A stretch of 64,000 bases of DNA from Aphelocoma coerulescens (lineage: Eukaryota; Chordata; Aves; Passeriformes; Corvidae): assembly GCF_041296385.1 (NCBI RefSeq), contig NW_027183517.1, positions 308,069 to 372,068 on the forward strand, written 5' to 3'. Positions 23,747 to 37,600 of the stretch are shown one piece after another. Both the position numbers and the translations under genes were made by a program. The notes beneath the pieces were generated by a model that was not told the DNA's origin, did no database searches, and saw only the letters and a list, made by a program, of their open reading frames with translations. The number at the start of each line of letters is the position of its first letter. Position 1 is the stretch's first letter.

Positions 23747-25352
23747 CAAGTGGGCAACGGAGCTGCGAGAGTGCATCATGTGACGGCACATCTCTCTGAG
23801 AGAGGAGCTTTCGAGCCGCAGCGCGTTGCGCCCGGTTTCAAGGCTACTTGGAGGAGTGGGGGGTACTTGAAGAACGCCTTCTTTCTGGGCGCGTCCTTCT
23901 GGGTGTGCTCAAGCTGCATGGACTAGGCAGCACTGGAGGTGTAAGAACCTGTTTCTGGCCAGCTTGTGTGCTGGAGTGCAAGGGCTGCGCCTTCCTTTCT
24001 GAAGCAGCCCAGAGCATTCTCAGCGGAACCTGCTTGTGAAGCAGCTCTCGACTGGACATTTGCGAGTCGCTGCACTGAAGTGCATGAAGCCGGTGCCCAG
24101 CTGCTTCGTCCTTCGCTTTCTGGGCTCTGGACAGAACTGAAGCGCAGCGATGGCTTGGAGCTTTGCCGCTCTTCAGCGTGAACACTGCACGCAGCCACAG
24201 GCTGGACATTTGCGAGTCGCTGCACTGAAGTGCATGAAGCCGGTGCCCAGCTGCTTCGTCCTTCGCCTTCTGGGCTCTGGACAGAACTGAAGCGCAGCGA
24301 TGGCTTGGAGCTTTGCCGCTCTTCAGCGCGAACACTGCACGCAGCCACAGGCTGCTGTGCACGGCTTTTCCTCAGCTCGACGTACCGTCATTGTCTTGCT
24401 GTTTCCCAGCGTCGAAAGTGTCCGTGTAGCTCTCGCTCAGCGAAATGCGTCAGGAGAGAAACACTTGCTGGATGAGCCTTTCGCTGGCCAAGACTTTCGA
24501 CACAGCACCACCATTCGGGCAAGGAGGAGGAGAAAGGAAGACCATCTTTGCGTCCTGGCCCGTCCTTCTGTGCGAGACGCCTCTCCGCCTCTTCGCTCCC
24601 TGCAAGGCTGTAGTGTGCGCGCCGGCACGCGGAAGCGAGAGGGCAGGTGCAGAGAGCACCGCGATCTGACGGCGCCGTGCAGGCTGGAAAGGAAAGAGGG
24701 CTGCCACTGGAATGTGGTGCAAGTACAGGTTTGCACGCGTCGAGGGTAAGCTCTGGGTGAGCTTGTTGACCTAAAGCTGTTCTCTGTGCCAGACGTAGCC
24801 GAGAATCTTTCCGTTGAGATTCAGGCTACCGCGCAAACAGAATGTGGTGCTACCTAGCGCTGCGAGGGAAAGGGCATAGCCCAGGCGTGTTTCGGCAGAA
24901 GCAGCAGCACGGAGGGTTTCTCTGCCGGCACCGCGGCTCCCTGTGCGAGAAGTAGACGACGGCTCGACTCCGGCAGAATGAAAGCGCGACACGGTACGAA
25001 GAGCGTAAGAATGAAGGCAGAGCACCGAGCTGCCGTGCGCCATCGCGCAGGCTGCAAGAGGAAGCGTGCCTGGCCACCGGCTCCTTTGCGGATTCACGTT
25101 AGCACTTGAAAACAGAAAGTTCCACTCGCAGCTACTGGTGCTGCTACCTCTTTCTCTTCCAGCTTTCCCTGGAAAGAACTGTGCCCAGGTTTAGGCTTCA
25201 ACGCGCCGAGGTAACAGTGGCAGATGCGGCAGAGAATGGAAATACAGCGTGCAGCGGGCGGTTTCTGGTGCTTTACGGGAGGCAAGGGGAAAGTGCAGCG
25301 CAGCAGTGGCTTTTACTTCTGGAGCCTTTTGCTTTGGTAGCAGCAGCTGCTG
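23747..25352. repeat. Unit 17, long
   Basis: Haplotype TTATCGTGGAC with the 150-bp duplication. It has A at offset 305 and a rare A-to-G at offset 603, both shared with its hexamer partner unit 23. Confidence 0.97.
24050..24349. repeat. 150-bp internal tandem duplication, unit 17
   Basis: Same two-copy structure with both marks. Additional A at offset 305, as in units 11 and 23. Confidence 0.96.
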
Positions 25353-26808
25353 CAAGTGGGCAACGGAGCTGCGAGAGTGCATCATGTGACGGCACATCTC
25401 TCTGAGAGAGGAGCTTTCGAGCCGCAGCGCGTTGCGCCCGGTTTCAAGGCTACTTGGAGGAGTGGGGGGTACTTGAAGAACGCCTTCTTTCTGGGCGCGC
25501 CCTACTGGGTGTGCTCAAGCTGCATGGACTCGGCAGCACTGGAGGTGTAAGAACCTGTTTCTGGCCAGCTTGTGTGCTGGAGTGCAAGGGCTGCGCCTTC
25601 CTTTCTGAAGCAGCCCAGAGCATTCTCAGCGGAACCTGCTTGTGAAGCAGCTCTCGGCTGGACATTTGCGAGTCGCTGCACTGAAGTGCATGAAGCCGGT
25701 GCCCAGCTGCTTCGTCCTTCGCCTTCTGGGCTCTGGACAGAACTGAAGCGCAGCGATGGCTTGGAGCTTTGCCGCTCTTCAGCGCGAACACTGCACGCAG
25801 CCACAGGCTGCTGTGCACGGCTTTTCCTCAGCTCGACGTACCGTCATTCTCTTGCTGTTTCCCAGCGTCGAAAGTGTCCGTGTAGCTCTCGCTCAGCGAA
25901 ATGCGTCAGGAGAGAAACACTTGCTGGATGAGCCTTTCGCTGGCCAAGACTTTCAACACAGCACCACCATTCGGGCAAGGAGGAGGAGAAAGGAAGACCA
26001 CCTTTGCGTCCTGGCCCGTCCTTCTGTGCGAGACGCCTCTCCGCCTCTTCGCTCCCTGCAAGGCTGTAGTGTGCGCGCCGGCACGCGGAAGCGAGAGGGC
26101 AGGTGCAGAGAGCACCGCGATCTGACGGCGCCGTGCAGGCTGGAAAGGAAAGAGGGCTGCCACTGGAATGTGGTGCAAGTACAGGTTTGCACGCGTCGAG
26201 GGTAAGCTCTGGGTGAGCTTGTTGACCTAAAGCTGTTCTCTGTGCCAGACGTAGCCGAGAATCTTTCCGTTGAGATTCAGGCTACCGCGCAAACAGAATG
26301 TGGTGCTACCTAGCGCTGCGAGGGAAAGGGCATAGCCCAGGCGTGTTTCGGCAGAAGCAGCAGCACGGAGGGTTTCTCTGCCGGCACCGCGGCTCCCTGT
26401 GCGAGAAGTAGACGACGGCTCGACTCCGGCAGAATGAAAGCGCGACACGGTACGAAGAGCGTAAGAATGAAGGCAGAGCACCGAGCTGCCGTGCGCCATC
26501 GCGCAGGCTGCAAGAGGAAGCGTGCCTGGCCACCGGCTCCTTTGCGGATTCACGTTAGCACTTGAAAACAGAAAGTTCCACTCGCAGCTACTGGTGCTGC
26601 TACCTCTTTCTCTTCCAGCTTTCCCTGGAAAGAACTGTGCCCAGGTTTAGGCTTCAACGCGCCGAGGTAACAGTGGCAGATGCGGCAGAGAATGGAAATA
26701 CAGCGTGCAGCGGGCGGTTTCTGGTGCTTTACGGGAGGCAAGGGGAAAGTGCAGCGCAGCAGTGGCTTTTACTTCTGGAGCCTTTTGCTTTGGTAGCAGC
26801 AGCTGCTG
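25353..26808. repeat. Unit 18, short
   Basis: Haplotype CACTCCCGGAC, found only here and in its hexamer partner unit 24. Confidence 0.97.
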
Positions 26809-28414
26809 CAAGTGGGCAACGGAGCTGCGAGAGTGCATCATGTGACGGCACATCTCTCTGAGAGAGGAGCTTTCGAGCCGCAGCGCGTTGCGCCCGGTTT
26901 CAAGGCTACTTGGAGGAGTGGGGGGTACTTGAAGAACGCCTTCTTTCTGGGCGCGTCCTTCTGGGTGTGCTCAAGCTGCATGGACTAGGCAGCACTGGAG
27001 GTGTAAGAACCTGTTTCTGGCCAGCTTGTGTGCTGGAGTGCAAGGGCTGCGCCTTCCTTTCTGAAGCAGCCCAGAGCATTCTCAGCGGAACCTGCTTGTG
27101 AAGCAGCTCTCGGCTGGACATTTGCGAGTCGCTGCACTGAAGTGCATGAAGCCGGTGCCCAGCTGCTTCGTCCTTCGCTTTCTGGGCTCTGGACAGAACT
27201 GAAGCGCAGCGATGGCTTGGAGCTTTGCCGCTCTTCAGCGTGAACACTGCACGCAGCCACAGGCTGGACATTTGCGAGTCGCTGCACTGAAGTGCATGAA
27301 GCCGGTGCCCAGCTGCTTCGTCCTTCGCCTTCTGGGCTCTGGACAGAACTGAAGCGCAGCGATGGCTTGGAGCTTTGCCGCTCTTCAGCGCGAACACTGC
27401 ACGCAGCCACAGGCTGCTGTGCACGGCTTTTCCTCAGCTCGACGTACAGTCATTGTCTTGCTGTTTCCCAGCGTCGAAAGTGTCCGTGTAGCTCTCGCTC
27501 AGCGAAATGCGTCAGGAGAGAAACACTTGCTGGATGAGCCTTTCGCTGGCCAAGACTTTCAACACAGCACCACCATTCGGGCAAGGAGGAGGAGAAAGGA
27601 AGACCATCTTTGCGTCCTGGCCCGTCCTTCTGTGCGAGACGCCTCTCCGCCTCTTCGCTCCCTGCAAGGCTGTAGTGTGCGCGCCGGCACGCGGAAGCGA
27701 GAGGGCAGGTGCAGAGAGCACCGCGATCTGACGGCGCCGTGCAGGCTGGAAAGGAAAGAGGGCTGCCACTGGAATGTGGTGCAAGTACAGGTTTGCACGC
27801 GTCGAGGGTAAGCTCTGGGTGAGCTTGTTGACCTAAAGCTGTTCTCTGTGCCAGACGTAGCCGAGAATCTTTCCGTTGAGATTCAGGCTACCGCGCAAAC
27901 AGAATGTGGTGCTACCTAGCGCTGCGAGGGAAAGGGCATAGCCCAGGCGTGTTTCGGCAGAAGCAGCAGCACGGAGGGTTTCTCTGCCGGCACCGCGGCT
28001 CCCTGTGCGAGAAGTAGACGACGGCTCGACTCCGGCAGAATGAAAGCGCGACACGGTACGAAGAGCGTAAGAATGAAGGCAGAGCACCGAGCTGCCGTGC
28101 GCCATCGCGCAGGCTGCAAGAGGAAGCGTGCCTGGCCACCGGCTCCTTTGCGGATTCACGTTAGCACTTGAAAACAGAAAGTTCCACTCGCAGCTACTGG
28201 TGCTGCTACCTCTTTCTCTTCCAGCTTTCCCTGGAAAGAACTGTGCCCAGGTTTAGGCTTCAACGCGCCGAGGTAACAGTGGCAGATGCGGCAGAGAATG
28301 GAAATACAGCGTGCAGCGGGCGGTTTCTGGTGCTTTACGGGAGGCAAGGGGAAAGTGCAGCGCAGCAGTGGCTTTTACTTCTGGAGCCTTTTGCTTTGGT
28401 AGCAGCAGCTGCTG
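26809..28414. repeat. Unit 19, long
   Basis: Haplotype TTATAGTGGAC with the 150-bp duplication. Partner of unit 25. Directly followed by another long unit. Confidence 0.97.
27112..27411. repeat. 150-bp internal tandem duplication, unit 19
   Basis: Same two-copy structure with both marks in the first copy. Confidence 0.96.
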
Positions 28415-30020
28415 CAAGTGGGCAACGGAGCTGCGAGAGTGCATCATGTGACGGCACATCTCTCTGAGAGAGGAGCTTTCGAGCCGCAGCGCGTTGCGCC
28501 CGGTTTCAAGGCTACTTGGAGGAGTGGGGGGTACTTGAAGAACGCCTTCTTTCTGGGCGCGTCCTTCTGGGTGTGCTCAAGCTGCATGGACTAGGCAGCA
28601 CTGGAGGTGTAAGAACCTGTTTCTGGCCAGCTTGTGTGCTGGAGTGCAAGGGCTGCGCCTTCCTTTCTGAAGCAGCCCAGAGCATTCTCAGCGGAACCTG
28701 CTTGTGAAGCAGCTCTCGGCTGGACATTTGCGAGTCGCTGCACTGAAGTGCATGAAGCCGGTGCCCAGCTGCTTCGTCCTTCGCTTTCTGGGCTCTGGAC
28801 AGAACTGAAGCGCAGCGATGGCTTGGAGCTTTGCCGCTCTTCAGCGTGAACACTGCACGCAGCCAGAGGCTGGACATTTGCGAGTCGCTGCACTGAAGTG
28901 CATGAAGCCGGTGCCCAGCTGCTTCGTCCTTCGCCTTCTGGGCTCTGGACAGAACTGAAGCGCAGCGATGGCTTGGAGCTTTGCCGCTCTTCAGCGCGAA
29001 CACTGCACGCAGCCACAGGCTGCTGTGCACGGCTTTTCCTCAGCTCGACGTACCGTCATTCTCTTGCTGTTTCCCAGCGTCGAAAGTGTCCGTGTAGCTC
29101 TCGCTCAGCGAAATGCGTCAGGAGAGAAACACTTGCTGGATGAGCCTTTCGCTGGCCAAGACTTTCAACACAGCACCACCATTCGGGCAAGGAGGAGGAG
29201 AAAGGAAGACCATCTTTGCGTCCTGGCCCGTCCTTCTGTGCGAGACGCCTCTCCGCCTCTTCGCTCCCTGCAAGGCTGTAGTGTGCGCGCCGGCACGCGG
29301 AAGCGAGAGGGCAGGTGCAGAGAGCACCGCGATCTGACGGCGCCGTGCAGGCTGGAAAGGAAAGAGGGCTGCCACTGGAATGTGGTGCAAGTACAGGTTT
29401 GCACGCGTCGAGGGTAAGCTCTGGGTGAGCTTGTTGACCTAAAGCTGTTCTCTGTGCCAGACGTAGCCGAGAATCTTTCCGTTGAGATTCAGGCTACCGC
29501 GCAAACAGAATGTGGTGCTACCTAGCGCTGCGAGGGAAAGTGCATAGCCCAGGCGTGTTTCGGCAGAAGCAGCAGCACGGAGGGTTTCTCTGCCGGCACC
29601 GCGGCTCCCTGTGCGAGAAGTAGACGACGGCTCGACTCCGGCAGAATGAAAGCGCGACACGGTACGAAGAGCGTAAGAATGAAGGCAGAGCACCGAGCTG
29701 CCGTGCGCCATCGCGCAGGCTGCAAGAGGAAGCGTGCCTGGCCACCGGCTCCTTTGCGGATTCACGTTAGCACTTGAAAACAGAAAGTTCCACTCGCAGC
29801 TACTGGTGCTGCTACCTCTTTCTCTTCCAGCTTTCCCTGGAAAGAACTGTGCCCAGGTTTAGGCTTCAACGCGCCGAGGTAACAGTGGCAGATGCGGCAG
29901 AGAATGGAAATACAGCGTGCAGCGGGCGGTTTCTGGTGCTTTACGGGAGGCAAGGGGAAAGTGCAGCGCAGCAGTGGCTTTTACTTCTGGAGCCTTTTGC
30001 TTTGGTAGCAGCAGCTGCTG
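28415..30020. repeat. Unit 20, long
   Basis: Haplotype TTATCCTGTAC with the 150-bp duplication. C to G at 28866, near the end of the first duplicated copy, is shared with units 26, 29 and 32 only. Confidence 0.97.
28718..29017. repeat. 150-bp internal tandem duplication, unit 20
   Basis: Same two-copy structure with both marks, plus C to G at 28866 close to the boundary of the two copies. Confidence 0.96.
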
Positions 30021-31476
30021 CAAGTGGGCAACGGAGCTGCGAGAGTGCATCATGTGACGGCACATCTCTCTGAGAGAGGAGCTTTCGAGCCGCAGCGCGT
30101 TGCGCCCGGTTTCAAGGCTACTTGGAGGAGTGGGGGGTACTTGAAGAACGCCTTCTTTCTGGGCGCGCCCTACTGGGTGTGCTCAAGCTGCATGGACTCG
30201 GCAGCACTGGAGGTGTAAGAACCTGTTTCTGGCCAGCTTGTGTGCTGGAGTGCAAGGGCTGCGCCTTCCTTTCTGAAGCAGCCCAGAGCATTCTCAGCGG
30301 AACCTGCTTGTGAAGCAGCTCTCGGCTGGACATTTGCGAGTCGCTGCACTGAAGTGCATGAAGCCGGTGCCCAGCTGCTTCGTCCTTCGCCTTCTGGGCT
30401 CTGGACAGAACTGAAGCGCAGCGATGGCTTGGAGCTTTGCCGCTCTTCAGCGCGAACACTGCACGCAGCCACAGGCTGCTGTGCACGGCTTTTCCTCAGC
30501 TCGACGTACAGTCATTGTCTTGCTGTTTCCCAGCGTCGAAAGTGTCCGTGTAGCTCTCGCTCAGCGAAATGCGTCAGGAGAGAAACACTTGCTGGATGAG
30601 CCTTTCGCTGGCCAAGACTTTCAACACAGCACCACCATTCGGGCAAGGAGGAGGAGAAAGGAAGACCACCTTTGCGTCCTGGCCCGTCCTTCTGTGCGAG
30701 ACGCCTCTCCGCCTCTTCGCTCCCTGCAAGGCTGTAGTGTGCGCGCCGGCACGCGGAAGCGAGAGGGCAGGTGCAGAGAGCACCGCGATCTGACGGCGCC
30801 GTGCAGGCTGGAAAGGAAAGAGGGCTGCCACTGGAATGTGGTGCAAGTACAGGTTTGCACGCGTCGAGGGTAAGCTCTGGGTGAGCTTGTTGACCTAAAG
30901 CTGTTCTCTGTGCCAGACGTAGCCGAGAATCTTTCCGTTGAGATTCAGGCTACCGCGCAAACAGAATGTGGTGCTACCTAGCGCTGCGAGGGAAAGTGCA
31001 TAGCCCAGGCGTGTTTCGGCAGAAGCAGCAGCACGGAGGGTTTCTCTGCCGGCACCGCGGCTCCCTGTGCGAGAAGTAGACGACGGCTCGACTCCGGCAG
31101 AATGAAAGCGCGACACGGTACGAAGAGCGTAAGAATGAAGGCAGAGCACCGAGCTGCCGTGCGCCATCGCGCAGGCTGCAAGAGGAAGCGTGCCTGGCCA
31201 CCGGCTCCTTTGCGGATTCACGTTAGCACTTGAAAACAGAAAGTTCCACTCGCAGCTACTGGTGCTGCTACCTCTTTCTCTTCCAGCTTTCCCTGGAAAG
31301 AACTGTGCCCAGGTTTAGGCTTCAACGCGCCGAGGTAACAGTGGCAGATGCGGCAGAGAATGGAAATACAGCGTGCAGCGGGCGGTTTCTGGTGCTTTTT
31401 GGGAGGCAAGGGGAAAGTGCAGCGCAGCAGTGGCTTTTACTTCTGGAGCCTTTTGCTTTGGTAGCAGCAGCTGCTG
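30021..31476. repeat. Unit 21, short, crossover product
   Basis: Haplotype CACTAGCGTTT. Its left part matches unit 27 and its right part matches unit 15, with the switch in 30511-30668. This is the junction of the two 9,186-bp hexamer copies. Confidence 0.97.
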
Positions 31477-32932
31477 CAAGTGGGCAACGGAGCTGCGAGA
31501 GTGCATCATGTGACGGCACATCTCTCTGAGAGAGGAGCTTTCGAGCCGCAGCGCGTTGCGCCCGGTTTCAAGGCTACTTGGAGGAGTGGGGGGTACTTGA
31601 AGAACGCCTTCTTTCTGGGCGCGTCCTTCTGGGTGTGCTCAAGCTGCATGGACTCGGCAGCACTGGAGGTGTAAGAACCTGTTTCTGGCCAGCTTGTGTG
31701 CTGGAGTGCAAGGGCTGCGCCTTCCTTTCTGAAGCAGCCCAGAGCATTCTCAGCGGAACCTGCTTGTGAAGCAGCTCTCGGCTGGACATTTGCGAGTCGC
31801 TGCACTGAAGTGCATGAAGCCGGTGCCCAGCTGCTTCGTCCTTCGCCTTCTGGGCTCTGGACAGAACTGAAGCGCAGCGATGGCTTGGAGCTTTGCCGCT
31901 CTTCAGCGCGAACACTGCACGCAGCCACAGGCTGCTGTGCACGGCTTTTCCTCAGCTCGACGTACAGTCATTGTCTTGCTGTTTCCCAGCGTCGAAAGTG
32001 TCCGTGTAGCTCTCGCTCAGCGAAATGCGTCAGGAGAGAAACACTTGCTGGATGAGCCTTTCGCTGGCCAAGACTTTCAACACAGCACCACCATTCGGGC
32101 AAGGAGGAGGAGAAAGGAAGACCATCTTTGCGTCCTGGCCCGTCCTTCTGTGCGAGACGCCTCTCCGCCTCTTCGCTCCCTGCAAGGCTGTAGTGTGCGC
32201 GCCGGCACGCGGAAGCGAGAGGGCAGGTGCAGAGAGCACCGCGATCTGACGGCGCCGTGCAGGCTGGAAAGGAAAGAGGGCTGCCACTGGAATGTGGTGC
32301 AAGTACAGGTTTGCACGCGTCGAGGGTAAGCTCTGGGTGAGCTTGTTGACCTAAAGCTGTTCTCTGTGCCAGACGTAGCCGAGAATCTTTCCGTTGAGAT
32401 TCAGGCTACCGCGCAAACAGAATGTGGTGCTACCTAGCGCTGCGAGGGAAAGGGCATAGCCCAGGCGTGTTTCGGCAGAAGCAGCAGCACGGAGGGTTTC
32501 TCTGCCGGCACCGCGGCTCCCTGTGCGAGAAGTAGACGACGGCTCGACTCCGGCAGAATGAAAGCGCGACACGGTACGAAGAGCGTAAGAATGAAGGCAG
32601 AGCACCGAGCTGCCGTGCGCCATCGCGCAGGCTGCAAGAGGAAGCGTGCCTGGCCACCGGCTCCTTTGCGGATTCACGTTAGCACTTGAAAACAGAAAGT
32701 TCCACTCGCAGCTACTGGTGCTGCTACCTCTTTCTCTTCCAGCTTTCCCTGGAAAGAACTGTGCCCAGGTTTAGGCTTCAACGCGCCGAGGTAACAGTGG
32801 CAGATGCGGCAGAGAATGGAAATACAGCGTGCAGCGGGCGGTTTCTGGTGCTTTACGGGAGGCAAGGGGAAAGTGCAGCGCAGCAGTGGCTTTTACTTCT
32901 GGAGCCTTTTGCTTTGGTAGCAGCAGCTGCTG
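31477..32932. repeat. Unit 22, short
   Basis: Haplotype TTCTAGTGGAC. Hexamer copy of unit 16. Confidence 0.97.
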
Positions 32933-34538
32933 CAAGTGGGCAACGGAGCTGCGAGAGTGCATCATGTGACGGCACATCTCTCTGAGAGAGGAGCTTTCGA
33001 GCCGCAGCGCGTTGCGCCCGGTTTCAAGGCTACTTGGAGGAGTGGGGGGTACTTGAAGAACGCCTTCTTTCTGGGCGCGTCCTTCTGGGTGTGCTCAAGC
33101 TGCATGGACTAGGCAGCACTGGAGGTGTAAGAACCTGTTTCTGGCCAGCTTGTGTGCTGGAGTGCAAGGGCTGCGCCTTCCTTTCTGAAGCAGCCCAGAG
33201 CATTCTCAGCGGAACCTGCTTGTGAAGCAGCTCTCGACTGGACATTTGCGAGTCGCTGCACTGAAGTGCATGAAGCCGGTGCCCAGCTGCTTCGTCCTTC
33301 GCTTTCTGGGCTCTGGACAGAACTGAAGCGCAGCGATGGCTTGGAGCTTTGCCGCTCTTCAGCGTGAACACTGCACGCAGCCACAGGCTGGACATTTGCG
33401 AGTCGCTGCACTGAAGTGCATGAAGCCGGTGCCCAGCTGCTTCGTCCTTCGCCTTCTGGGCTCTGGACAGAACTGAAGCGCAGCGATGGCTTGGAGCTTT
33501 GCCGCTCTTCAGCGCGAACACTGCACGCAGCCACAGGCTGCTGTGCACGGCTTTTCCTCAGCTCGACGTACCGTCATTGTCTTGCTGTTTCCCAGCGTCG
33601 AAAGTGTCCGTGTAGCTCTCGCTCAGCGAAATGCGTCAGGAGAGAAACACTTGCTGGATGAGCCTTTCGCTGGCCAAGACTTTCGACACAGCACCACCAT
33701 TCGGGCAAGGAGGAGGAGAAAGGAAGACCATCTTTGCGTCCTGGCCCGTCCTTCTGTGCGAGACGCCTCTCCGCCTCTTCGCTCCCTGCAAGGCTGTAGT
33801 GTGCGCGCCGGCACGCGGAAGCGAGAGGGCAGGTGCAGAGAGCACCGCGATCTGACGGCGCCGTGCAGGCTGGAAAGGAAAGAGGGCTGCCACTGGAATG
33901 TGGTGCAAGTACAGGTTTGCACGCGTCGAGGGTAAGCTCTGGGTGAGCTTGTTGACCTAAAGCTGTTCTCTGTGCCAGACGTAGCCGAGAATCTTTCCGT
34001 TGAGATTCAGGCTACCGCGCAAACAGAATGTGGTGCTACCTAGCGCTGCGAGGGAAAGGGCATAGCCCAGGCGTGTTTCGGCAGAAGCAGCAGCACGGAG
34101 GGTTTCTCTGCCGGCACCGCGGCTCCCTGTGCGAGAAGTAGACGACGGCTCGACTCCGGCAGAATGAAAGCGCGACACGGTACGAAGAGCGTAAGAATGA
34201 AGGCAGAGCACCGAGCTGCCGTGCGCCATCGCGCAGGCTGCAAGAGGAAGCGTGCCTGGCCACCGGCTCCTTTGCGGATTCACGTTAGCACTTGAAAACA
34301 GAAAGTTCCACTCGCAGCTACTGGTGCTGCTACCTCTTTCTCTTCCAGCTTTCCCTGGAAAGAACTGTGCCCAGGTTTAGGCTTCAACGCGCCGAGGTAA
34401 CAGTGGCAGATGCGGCAGAGAATGGAAATACAGCGTGCAGCGGGCGGTTTCTGGTGCTTTACGGGAGGCAAGGGGAAAGTGCAGCGCAGCAGTGGCTTTT
34501 ACTTCTGGAGCCTTTTGCTTTGGTAGCAGCAGCTGCTG
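32933..34538. repeat. Unit 23, long
   Basis: Haplotype TTATCGTGGAC with the 150-bp duplication, offset 305A and 603G. Hexamer copy of unit 17. Confidence 0.97.
33236..33535. repeat. 150-bp internal tandem duplication, unit 23
   Basis: Hexamer copy of the unit 17 duplication, including A at offset 305. Confidence 0.96.
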
Positions 34539-35994
34539 CAAGTGGGCAACGGAGCTGCGAGAGTGCATCATGTGACGGCACATCTCTCTGAGAGAGGAGC
34601 TTTCGAGCCGCAGCGCGTTGCGCCCGGTTTCAAGGCTACTTGGAGGAGTGGGGGGTACTTGAAGAACGCCTTCTTTCTGGGCGCGCCCTACTGGGTGTGC
34701 TCAAGCTGCATGGACTCGGCAGCACTGGAGGTGTAAGAACCTGTTTCTGGCCAGCTTGTGTGCTGGAGTGCAAGGGCTGCGCCTTCCTTTCTGAAGCAGC
34801 CCAGAGCATTCTCAGCGGAACCTGCTTGTGAAGCAGCTCTCGGCTGGACATTTGCGAGTCGCTGCACTGAAGTGCATGAAGCCGGTGCCCAGCTGCTTCG
34901 TCCTTCGCCTTCTGGGCTCTGGACAGAACTGAAGCGCAGCGATGGCTTGGAGCTTTGCCGCTCTTCAGCGCGAACACTGCACGCAGCCACAGGCTGCTGT
35001 GCACGGCTTTTCCTCAGCTCGACGTACCGTCATTCTCTTGCTGTTTCCCAGCGTCGAAAGTGTCCGTGTAGCTCTCGCTCAGCGAAATGCGTCAGGAGAG
35101 AAACACTTGCTGGATGAGCCTTTCGCTGGCCAAGACTTTCAACACAGCACCACCATTCGGGCAAGGAGGAGGAGAAAGGAAGACCACCTTTGCGTCCTGG
35201 CCCGTCCTTCTGTGCGAGACGCCTCTCCGCCTCTTCGCTCCCTGCAAGGCTGTAGTGTGCGCGCCGGCACGCGGAAGCGAGAGGGCAGGTGCAGAGAGCA
35301 CCGCGATCTGACGGCGCCGTGCAGGCTGGAAAGGAAAGAGGGCTGCCACTGGAATGTGGTGCAAGTACAGGTTTGCACGCGTCGAGGGTAAGCTCTGGGT
35401 GAGCTTGTTGACCTAAAGCTGTTCTCTGTGCCAGACGTAGCCGAGAATCTTTCCGTTGAGATTCAGGCTACCGCGCAAACAGAATGTGGTGCTACCTAGC
35501 GCTGCGAGGGAAAGGGCATAGCCCAGGCGTGTTTCGGCAGAAGCAGCAGCACGGAGGGTTTCTCTGCCGGCACCGCGGCTCCCTGTGCGAGAAGTAGACG
35601 ACGGCTCGACTCCGGCAGAATGAAAGCGCGACACGGTACGAAGAGCGTAAGAATGAAGGCAGAGCACCGAGCTGCCGTGCGCCATCGCGCAGGCTGCAAG
35701 AGGAAGCGTGCCTGGCCACCGGCTCCTTTGCGGATTCACGTTAGCACTTGAAAACAGAAAGTTCCACTCGCAGCTACTGGTGCTGCTACCTCTTTCTCTT
35801 CCAGCTTTCCCTGGAAAGAACTGTGCCCAGGTTTAGGCTTCAACGCGCCGAGGTAACAGTGGCAGATGCGGCAGAGAATGGAAATACAGCGTGCAGCGGG
35901 CGGTTTCTGGTGCTTTACGGGAGGCAAGGGGAAAGTGCAGCGCAGCAGTGGCTTTTACTTCTGGAGCCTTTTGCTTTGGTAGCAGCAGCTGCTG
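34539..35994. repeat. Unit 24, short
   Basis: Haplotype CACTCCCGGAC. Hexamer copy of unit 18. Confidence 0.97.
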
Positions 35995-37600
35995 CAAGTG
36001 GGCAACGGAGCTGCGAGAGTGCATCATGTGACGGCACATCTCTCTGAGAGAGGAGCTTTCGAGCCGCAGCGCGTTGCGCCCGGTTTCAAGGCTACTTGGA
36101 GGAGTGGGGGGTACTTGAAGAACGCCTTCTTTCTGGGCGCGTCCTTCTGGGTGTGCTCAAGCTGCATGGACTAGGCAGCACTGGAGGTGTAAGAACCTGT
36201 TTCTGGCCAGCTTGTGTGCTGGAGTGCAAGGGCTGCGCCTTCCTTTCTGAAGCAGCCCAGAGCATTCTCAGCGGAACCTGCTTGTGAAGCAGCTCTCGGC
36301 TGGACATTTGCGAGTCGCTGCACTGAAGTGCATGAAGCCGGTGCCCAGCTGCTTCGTCCTTCGCTTTCTGGGCTCTGGACAGAACTGAAGCGCAGCGATG
36401 GCTTGGAGCTTTGCCGCTCTTCAGCGTGAACACTGCACGCAGCCACAGGCTGGACATTTGCGAGTCGCTGCACTGAAGTGCATGAAGCCGGTGCCCAGCT
36501 GCTTCGTCCTTCGCCTTCTGGGCTCTGGACAGAACTGAAGCGCAGCGATGGCTTGGAGCTTTGCCGCTCTTCAGCGCGAACACTGCACGCAGCCACAGGC
36601 TGCTGTGCACGGCTTTTCCTCAGCTCGACGTACAGTCATTGTCTTGCTGTTTCCCAGCGTCGAAAGTGTCCGTGTAGCTCTCGCTCAGCGAAATGCGTCA
36701 GGAGAGAAACACTTGCTGGATGAGCCTTTCGCTGGCCAAGACTTTCAACACAGCACCACCATTCGGGCAAGGAGGAGGAGAAAGGAAGACCATCTTTGCG
36801 TCCTGGCCCGTCCTTCTGTGCGAGACGCCTCTCCGCCTCTTCGCTCCCTGCAAGGCTGTAGTGTGCGCGCCGGCACGCGGAAGCGAGAGGGCAGGTGCAG
36901 AGAGCACCGCGATCTGACGGCGCCGTGCAGGCTGGAAAGGAAAGAGGGCTGCCACTGGAATGTGGTGCAAGTACAGGTTTGCACGCGTCGAGGGTAAGCT
37001 CTGGGTGAGCTTGTTGACCTAAAGCTGTTCTCTGTGCCAGACGTAGCCGAGAATCTTTCCGTTGAGATTCAGGCTACCGCGCAAACAGAATGTGGTGCTA
37101 CCTAGCGCTGCGAGGGAAAGGGCATAGCCCAGGCGTGTTTCGGCAGAAGCAGCAGCACGGAGGGTTTCTCTGCCGGCACCGCGGCTCCCTGTGCGAGAAG
37201 TAGACGACGGCTCGACTCCGGCAGAATGAAAGCGCGACACGGTACGAAGAGCGTAAGAATGAAGGCAGAGCACCGAGCTGCCGTGCGCCATCGCGCAGGC
37301 TGCAAGAGGAAGCGTGCCTGGCCACCGGCTCCTTTGCGGATTCACGTTAGCACTTGAAAACAGAAAGTTCCACTCGCAGCTACTGGTGCTGCTACCTCTT
37401 TCTCTTCCAGCTTTCCCTGGAAAGAACTGTGCCCAGGTTTAGGCTTCAACGCGCCGAGGTAACAGTGGCAGATGCGGCAGAGAATGGAAATACAGCGTGC
37501 AGCGGGCGGTTTCTGGTGCTTTACGGGAGGCAAGGGGAAAGTGCAGCGCAGCAGTGGCTTTTACTTCTGGAGCCTTTTGCTTTGGTAGCAGCAGCTGCTG
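35995..37600. repeat. Unit 25, long
   Basis: Haplotype TTATAGTGGAC with the 150-bp duplication. Hexamer copy of unit 19. The trimer tract begins inside it at 36948. Confidence 0.97.
36298..36597. repeat. 150-bp internal tandem duplication, unit 25
   Basis: Hexamer copy of the unit 19 duplication. Confidence 0.96.
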